Shown here piece by piece: positions 59,253 to 64,000 of a DNA stretch of 64,000 bases. How positions within the stretch are numbered: the stretch's first letter is position 1; each line of letters starts with the position of its first letter. Below the pieces are notes generated by a model. It worked only from the letters and a program-made list of their open reading frames with translations, did no database searches and was not told the DNA's origin. The translations under genes were made by a program, and so were the position numbers. Origin of the DNA: Devosia litorisediminis (GTDB lineage: Bacteria > Pseudomonadota > Alphaproteobacteria > Rhizobiales > Devosiaceae); contig NZ_JAGXTP010000001.1 in the NCBI RefSeq assembly GCF_018334155.1, forward strand, positions 186,001 to 250,000. The letters run 5' to 3'.

Positions 59253-60842
59253 TTACGCGATGATGTTGACGCCGCTCGCCGTGAGGCTGCCGCGATAGAG
59301 GTTGACGGTTGGGGGCGGCGCTTCTTCGATATCGCCGGCGCCCATGCCGTTCAGACTGAATTTCTGGCCCTGATCGTCGCGACCCTGCTGCTGGCCGCCA
59401 CTGAAGGGGTTCTGCTTGAGCGAGAATTCGAGATTGGTCTTGGCGCCATCGAGGCCCGCCTGCTGCAGCGCCTTTTCCAGTGCGCGCTGGTCGCGCTGCA
59501 TCAGATCGAGCGTTTCGGATTTTTCTACCACCAGACGGGCATTGATCTGGCCGCCCTTGTCGATATCGAGCCGGACGTCGATGCGGCCCAGTTCAGGGGG
59601 GTCGAGCCGCATCTGAAAGCGCGTATTGCCCTCATTGACCTGACGGACCAGCTCGAACGCCAATTGGGGCAGGTTGAGCTGTTGCTGGCTGGTCTGATAG
59701 CCGGGCTGAACGGCGCGTGTTGCCACGGCGTCGATGCGCACGGCCTGCGGGGCCGCCTGGGTTGCTGCCTGCGCCTCGGCACGCTCCGCGTCGGTCGCTG
59801 CGGCAACGGGTGTTGCGGCAGGTGCCTTGGCGTCGATGGGCTTTTTGTCTTCGGCAGGCTTGTCGCCAGCGCGATCGCCGGTTTCGGCGTCGGACTGATT
59901 GCCGGTGGCGGCGGCCGTCAGCTTGATATCTGCCTCGGCGCCCTCGGTGGTTTCGCTGGTGGCGGCCGGCGCGGTGGTGCCGCTGGCGTCGGCCTTGCCG
60001 GTCAAGGTTGGTTCGGTGAGCTTGAGCGCAGGGGCCGCCAGAGACTGGGTGGCCGCGCTGGTTTCAAGCTTGGGCGCGGGGTTGACCAGCTTGGCCAGAG
60101 CCGCTTGCAGATCGGCATCGAAGCTGTCATCGGCCTGCAGGCCCATAGCCGCCAGATCATCGGCGCTGACCGCGCCGCTATTGAGTTGCTGCAACAGTGC
60201 AACGAGCTTCTCGCTGACCGACTTGACGATGGCGGACAGCTCGGCACTGGCCGCTGGTCCGACTTCGCCGGCCAGCATGGTCTGGGCCAGCGGTGCCAGC
60301 GCCTGGGTCAATTGCGCCGCTGCATTGCCGTCGCCATCCACGATGGCGGTGGTGAGCGCGGTCAGATCGTCCAGGCCGGCGGTGGCGGACAGATCGATAT
60401 TGAATTTGGCGGAAAGCCCTTCGAGCGCTTCATTGATGTGGGTGAGCAGTTCCGGGTCGACGGTCTCGCCAGCGTCGATTGCCTGCTTGAGGTTGGCCAG
60501 GCTGTTCACCAGATCGGTGAGCAGGGCCTTGGCCTCATCGGTTGTTTCAATTGGCGCAGTAGCATCGATGACCGCGGCGACTGCCTCGGGGTCTTCACCG
60601 CCCGCCTGGGTGTCCTTGCCCCAGCCTATGCCCTTGATCAGGTCGGCCACTGCACTCAGGCTCAGCGTGGGCTTGGCGCCGCCGTCGGCCTTGGTATCGG
60701 CGGCTTTGTCGCCGCCACCGAGCATGGCCGCAAATGCGCCCATCACGCCGGGCTCGGTTTCAGCCGTACCCTGGGCGTTGAGCGCCTTGGTGGTCGTGAT
60801 GCCGGCCGGGGCCTTGGATGTAACGGTCAGATGAGATGCCAC
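59253..60842 (-). CDS. fliK: Flagellar hook-length control protein FliK
   Basis: 529 residues. A long, low-complexity Ala/Asp/Glu-rich ruler region (about 1-395) precedes the conserved C-terminal Flg_hook domain (about 420-500; RMLDPPELG-type [20 protein letters not shown]). GTG 60842 is the best start, as the frame above it crosses the promoter. A sigma-54 element lies 42 bases upstream. First gene of fliK-flgD. Confidence 0.88.
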   Translation of the reverse strand: MASHLTVTSKAPAGITTTKALNAQGTAETEPGVMGAFAAMLGGGDKAADTKADGGAKPTLSLSAVADLIKGIGWGKDTQAGGEDPEAVAAVIDATAPIETTDEAKALLTDLVNSLANLKQAIDAGETVDPELLTHINEALEGLSAKFNIDLSATAGLDDLTALTTAIVDGDGNAAAQLTQALAPLAQTMLAGEVGPAASAELSAIVKSVSEKLVALLQQLNSGAVSADDLAAMGLQADDSFDADLQAALAKLVNPAPKLETSAATQSLAAPALKLTEPTLTGKADASGTTAPAATSETTEGAEADIKLTAAATGNQSDAETGDRAGDKPAEDKKPIDAKAPAATPVAAATDAERAEAQAATQAAPQAVRIDAVATRAVQPGYQTSQQQLNLPQLAFELVRQVNEGNTRFQMRLDPPELGRIDVRLDIDKGGQINARLVVEKSETLDLMQRDQRALEKALQQAGLDGAKTNLEFSLKQNPFSGGQQQGRDDQGQKFSLNGMGAGDIEEAPPPTVNLYRGSLTASGVNIIA

Positions 60843-60883
60843 GTGTTTGGGCTCGCAAAAAGAGACTAGTCCGCCCAGTTCAA

Positions 60884-60899
60884 TGCAAGCGCCTTGCCA
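60884..60899 (-). promoter_or_regulatory. Sigma-54 (-24/-12) promoter of fliK-flgD
   Basis: Read on the minus strand TGGCAA-GGCGC-TTGC-A matches the sigma-54 consensus TGGCAC-N5-TTGC-W with only the sixth base different and with exact spacing. The predicted start is about 30 bases before GTG 60842. FlbD, a sigma-54 activator of flagellar genes, is encoded at 52095-53462. Confidence 0.65.
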
Positions 60900-61093
60900 A
60901 GTCGGCATCTGGTCAGAAAACGCATGTGCAAGAATGGCTTAGCGCAAGCGCAGTGGGCCAGGGCGCTGCGCTTGATCGTCCCAAGGGGCAAATCTTGCCG
61001 GGCAATTGTTGCGACAGGGCCGGGAAACCGCTATCTAGCGCCTACCAAAATTTGGTCCGCTGGCCCTTGAACCCAACCGGATACAGGAAACAG

Positions 61094-62245
61094 ATGAACT
61101 CGCTTGATATTGCCAAGCGCCCTGAAGACACGCGCGTTGTCGTCGCGATGTCGGGTGGCGTGGATTCCTCGGTCGTGGCGGGGCTATTGGCCCAGCAGGG
61201 CTATGACGTCGTCGGCGTCACACTGCAACTCTATGATCATGGCGAGGCTACCCATCGCAAAGGCGCGTGTTGCGCGGGGCAGGATATTCACGATGCGCGC
61301 CGCGTCGCTGCAGCACTGAACATTCCCCATTATGTGCTCGATTACGAAGAGCGCTTCAAAAAGAGCGTGATCGCGCCGTTTGCCAATGCCTATCAGCAGG
61401 GCGAAACGCCGGTGCCGTGCATTGCCTGCAACCAGTCGGTCAAGTTCGTGGACCTGATGGCGGTGGCCCAGGATCTGGGTGCCGATGTGCTGGCGACGGG
61501 GCATTATGTGCAGTCGCGGCTGGGCGAGGACGGGCGGCGGCAATTGTTCCGGCCGGTCGATGCCGAGCGCGACCAGACCTATTTCCTGTTCGCCACGACG
61601 CAGGACCAGCTGAATTATCTGCGCTTTCCGCTGGGCGGGATGAGCAAGGCGGCGGTGCGCGAAATGGCGCGCGAGATGGGGCTTGAGATTGCTGAAAAGC
61701 ACGACAGCCAGGACATCTGCTTTGTGCCGCAGGGCAAATATGCCGACATTATCCGCAAGATGCATCCCGAGGCGGTGGCGACCGGCGAGATTGTGCATCT
61801 GGATGGCCGCGTGCTGGGCAGCCATGAGGGAATCGTCAATTACACGATCGGGCAGCGCAAGGGGCTGGGCATTGCAGCCGCCGAGCCGCTCTATGTGATC
61901 AAGCTCGACTACAAGACGCGTCAGGTGATTGTCGGGCCGCGTGAAGCGCTCAAGACCCATACAGTGCGGCTGCGCAACGTGAACTGGCTTGGCGGCACGC
62001 CGCTGGCCGAACTGAGCGCTGGCAATGGCGCGCCGGTCGAGGTCAAGATCCGCTCAACCACCGGCCCGCAATCGGCGGTGATCCAGAGCCGCGATGGCGA
62101 GGTGTTCGTGACGCTGGTGAGCGGCGAATATGGCGTGTCCCCCGGACAGGCCTGCGTGTTCTATGCCGATGACAGCGCCACGTCCGAAGTCTGGGGTGGC
62201 GGTTTTATCGCCGAGGCCGTGCCGCAGGTATTTGCGGCTGCCTGA
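61094..62245 (+). CDS. mnmA: tRNA-specific 2-thiouridylase MnmA
   Basis: 383-residue PP-loop enzyme that thiolates U34 of tRNAs for Lys, Glu and Gln. ATP-binding SGGVDS is at 20-25; the catalytic cysteines are Cys112 ([11 protein letters not shown]) and Cys209 ([11 protein letters not shown]). ATG 61094 follows AGGAAA. The longer frame to 60836 reads through the fliK promoter and is not real. Confidence 0.96.
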   Translation: MNSLDIAKRPEDTRVVVAMSGGVDSSVVAGLLAQQGYDVVGVTLQLYDHGEATHRKGACCAGQDIHDARRVAAALNIPHYVLDYEERFKKSVIAPFANAYQQGETPVPCIACNQSVKFVDLMAVAQDLGADVLATGHYVQSRLGEDGRRQLFRPVDAERDQTYFLFATTQDQLNYLRFPLGGMSKAAVREMAREMGLEIAEKHDSQDICFVPQGKYADIIRKMHPEAVATGEIVHLDGRVLGSHEGIVNYTIGQRKGLGIAAAEPLYVIKLDYKTRQVIVGPREALKTHTVRLRNVNWLGGTPLAELSAGNGAPVEVKIRSTTGPQSAVIQSRDGEVFVTLVSGEYGVSPGQACVFYADDSATSEVWGGGFIAEAVPQVFAAA

Positions 62246-62251
62246 GGATAA

Positions 62252-62446
62252 TTATTCGGCTGGCGCCTCGGCTGAGGTGGCGGCCGCTTCAGCCCTGGCC
62301 TCATTGGCGGCTTCCTTGAGCTGCTGATAGGAGCTCAGCCCACCCATGGCGGTGGAAATGGCGATCAGCACCACCAGCACGCCCATGGCCAGCAGGAACA
62401 GGCGCGTGCGGTTGAGCTTGAACGGGCTGGGCTTGGGATCTGTCAT
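62252..62446 (-). CDS. Small single-pass membrane protein of unknown function
   Basis: 64 residues: basic N-terminus (KPSPFKLNRTR), one membrane helix (about 15-37) and an Ala/Glu-rich C-terminal tail. No recognised domain. It converges on mnmA with a 6-base gap. The clear helix and the positive-inside N-terminus argue for a real protein. Confidence 0.6.
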   Translation of the reverse strand: MTDPKPSPFKLNRTRLFLLAMGVLVVLIAISTAMGGLSSYQQLKEAANEARAEAAATSAEAPAE

Positions 62447-62540
62447 GGCGATGGCTTCTCAAAAAATATCTGCATTGGACCCAAAGCTATTGGGGCGCAG
62501 CGGCGTCTTACCACTAGAGTGGCAATTCCGGTAGGCGCGA

Positions 62541-63107
62541 GTGCAGGCAGCAGTGACGGGACCAGACCCCGAAATACCGATTGATCAGGCCGCGCTGACG
62601 CAGGGGCTGGTGGTGCGCGCGCAGAACGGCGATGCGGCTGCGTTCGGCGCGTTGATCGCGGCCCATTATGATCGCATCCACCGGGTGGCCTGGAAATGGA
62701 GCGGCAATGCCAGCGATGCCGAAGACATTGCCCAGGACGTCTGCGTCAAGCTGGGCCGGGTGATCGGGCAATTTGATGGTCGCTCGGCGTTTTCCAGCTG
62801 GGTGTATCGCATCACCATCAATGCGGTGCGCGATCTGCAGCGGCAATCCACGCGGCGCGCGCGCCATGCCGAGGCCTATGCCGAGGTCGCGCCGGACGAT
62901 CACCCTGCCGAACAGGAAGCTGCGGCAACCTCGGTCCAGCTATGGGCGGCGGTGCGGCGGCTGCCCGAGAAACAGCGCGATGCGGTGCTGTTGGTCTACG
63001 CCGAAGAGTTGAGTCACGCGGCGGCGGCCGAGATCATGGGCATTGGTGAGGCCACCGTGTCGTTTCATGTCCACCAGGCGCGCAAGACCCTGAGAGGGTT
63101 GCTATGA
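62541..63107 (+). CDS. ECF-type RNA polymerase sigma factor
   Basis: 188 residues. Sigma region 2 lies at about 35-100 (RVAWKWSGNASDAEDIAQDV, then SWVYRITINAVRDLQRQ) and region 4 at about 130-185 (RLPEKQRDAVLLVYAEELSH). Start GTG 62541 is likely; GTG 62553 is an alternative. The stop overlaps the next gene (ATGA), so they are translationally coupled, as with a sigma factor and its membrane partner. Confidence 0.9.
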   Translation: MQAAVTGPDPEIPIDQAALTQGLVVRAQNGDAAAFGALIAAHYDRIHRVAWKWSGNASDAEDIAQDVCVKLGRVIGQFDGRSAFSSWVYRITINAVRDLQRQSTRRARHAEAYAEVAPDDHPAEQEAAATSVQLWAAVRRLPEKQRDAVLLVYAEELSHAAAAEIMGIGEATVSFHVHQARKTLRGLL

Positions 63108-64000
63108 GCAACGAACATCCAAACGATCCATTTGAGCAGCTGCGCGGGGCCACTGCACCGACGCCCGATGCTGATGCGCGGCAGAAAGCGCTGGCGGCGG
63201 GAATGGCCGCTTTTGCCGGTGCGCAGGAAAAATCGAATGCACCAACCCAAGGAATGGACTGGGGGCAGCGTCTCACTGCCATCATCACTTCCTTGAAAGG
63301 GAAATCGATCATGGATCTGCGTATCCCCATTGGTACTGCCGCCATCGCCCTGCTCGTTCTGCCGCTGGGCTATCAGCTTTATTCGAGCACCTCGCTGACG
63401 CCCAGTGCACCCGCTGCACAGCGCAATGTGGCGCCCTTGGCACCCAGCGAGATCAAAGAGGCGTTGGCGGTGGCCGAGCCTGCGCCGGTGTTGAGCGATC
63501 AACTGATGAGCACTGCCGATGCGCCCCAGCCAGCAGCGGCAAGCAAGGCCGCGCCCATGGGGCAGATTGCCCGCAACACGGTGCCGATGGTAATGGCCGA
63601 AAGCGATGCCATTGGTGGGGCCATGCCGGCGCCATCGCTGGCCATGGCGCCGGCAGATCCGAGCGGGGACGTGTTCAGCGACTTTGACGAGCAGCGGCTG
63701 CAAGTGGTGGCCGATGCGCCGGTGTCGACCTTTTCGGTTGATGTCGACACGGCCAGCTATGCCTATGTGCGGCGGATGCTGGAGGACGGGCTGCTGCCCG
63801 AGCCCGATGCGGTGCGTATTGAAGAGCTGCTGAATTACTTCCCCTATGACTATGCGCCAGCGAGCAGCGCAGCGGTGCCGTTTCAGCCCAGCGTGGTGGT
63901 TTATCCCACGCCTTGGAACCCGGACACGCAATTGCTGCAGATCGGCATCAAAGGCTATGTGCCGCCGACCGAGGCGGACACGCCGAGCAATCTGGTGTTT
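63104..64000 (+). CDS. VWA-domain (YfbK-type) membrane protein, cut by window edge
   Basis: The first 299 codons are in the window and the frame stays open to the right edge. A cytoplasmic N-terminus (about 1-65) is followed by one membrane helix (about 72-90), an Ala/Pro-rich linker (about 95-200) and the start of the YfbK-type N-terminal VWA region (VSTFSVDVDTASYAYVRRML, then EELLNYFPYDYAP). The von Willebrand A domain itself should lie beyond the edge. The ATGA overlap with the sigma gene suggests the N-terminus may act as its anti-sigma partner (inference). Confidence 0.8.
   Translation, partial: MSNEHPNDPFEQLRGATAPTPDADARQKALAAGMAAFAGAQEKSNAPTQGMDWGQRLTAIITSLKGKSIMDLRIPIGTAAIALLVLPLGYQLYSSTSLTPSAPAAQRNVAPLAPSEIKEALAVAEPAPVLSDQLMSTADAPQPAAASKAAPMGQIARNTVPMVMAESDAIGGAMPAPSLAMAPADPSGDVFSDFDEQRLQVVADAPVSTFSVDVDTASYAYVRRMLEDGLLPEPDAVRIEELLNYFPYDYAPASSAAVPFQPSVVVYPTPWNPDTQLLQIGIKGYVPPTEADTPSNLVF

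Noticed and set aside
59664..60869. 401-residue Gly/Arg-rich frame on the plus strand
   Set aside because: Antisense to fliK; composition follows from the Ala/Asp-rich fliK sequence.

Overview
The window looks like core chromosome of a GC-rich, motile alphaproteobacterium of the order Hyphomicrobiales, most likely a Devosia-like genus (inference from gene content and order; no rRNA gene is present to confirm it). Supporting signs are the ctrA/chpT/sciP cell-cycle genes, a Caulobacter-type fliF-fliG-fliH-fliN-flbD-flhA operon, choXWV with betICBA, thiBPQ behind a TPP riboswitch with divergent thiN, and a DUF1134/EipA gene. I see no tRNA, rRNA, CRISPR, insertion sequence or prophage. Coding density is high. 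Several genes have a supported GTG or TTG start.

Layout. 1-5964: end of ybgC, then tolQ-tolR-tolA-tolB-pal-cpoB, the envelope-constriction system. 5949-10880: tilS, ftsH, glmM. 11052-12940: an outer-membrane beta-barrel gene and a denD-like dehydrogenase. 12995-21259: choline uptake (choXWV, minus strand) diverging from choline conversion to glycine betaine (betI-betC-betB-betA) across a palindromic BetI-type operator. 21356-30168: an MFS transporter, serC and serA (with a possible structured serC leader and a palindromic intergenic repeat), an EamA exporter, purA and a large single-pass membrane protein of unknown function. 30176-34307: thiamine ABC transporter thiBPQ with TPP riboswitch, and divergent thiN.

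34370-41125: fliJ-fliI (minus), a long regulatory gap rich in TTAA and GANTC, then ctrA, an ECF42-like sigma gene, a receiver-only response regulator, chpT, a YHS protein and eipA. 41311-49659: coiled-coil membrane protein, small membrane protein, rluD, rpoH, two PRC-barrel periplasmic proteins, a GNAT enzyme, a zinc peptidase and a LysE-type exporter. 49668-60842: flagellar export/switch operon fliFGHN-flbD-flhA, then GST, sciP, flgD and fliK. 61094-64000: mnmA, a small membrane protein, and an ECF sigma factor translationally overlapping a VWA protein cut by the window edge.

How it fits together: ChpT normally passes phosphate to CtrA; SciP restrains CtrA; CtrA normally drives early flagellar genes such as fliF; FlbD with sigma-54 drives later ones. 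A very good -24/-12 element stands before fliK-flgD, and CtrA-like boxes stand before the outer-membrane protein gene and sciP. No unmistakably new system was found. The best candidates for a second look are the serC leader, the ECF42-like gene lying between ctrA and chpT, the ECF/VWA pair, the PRC-barrel pair and the purA-linked membrane protein.
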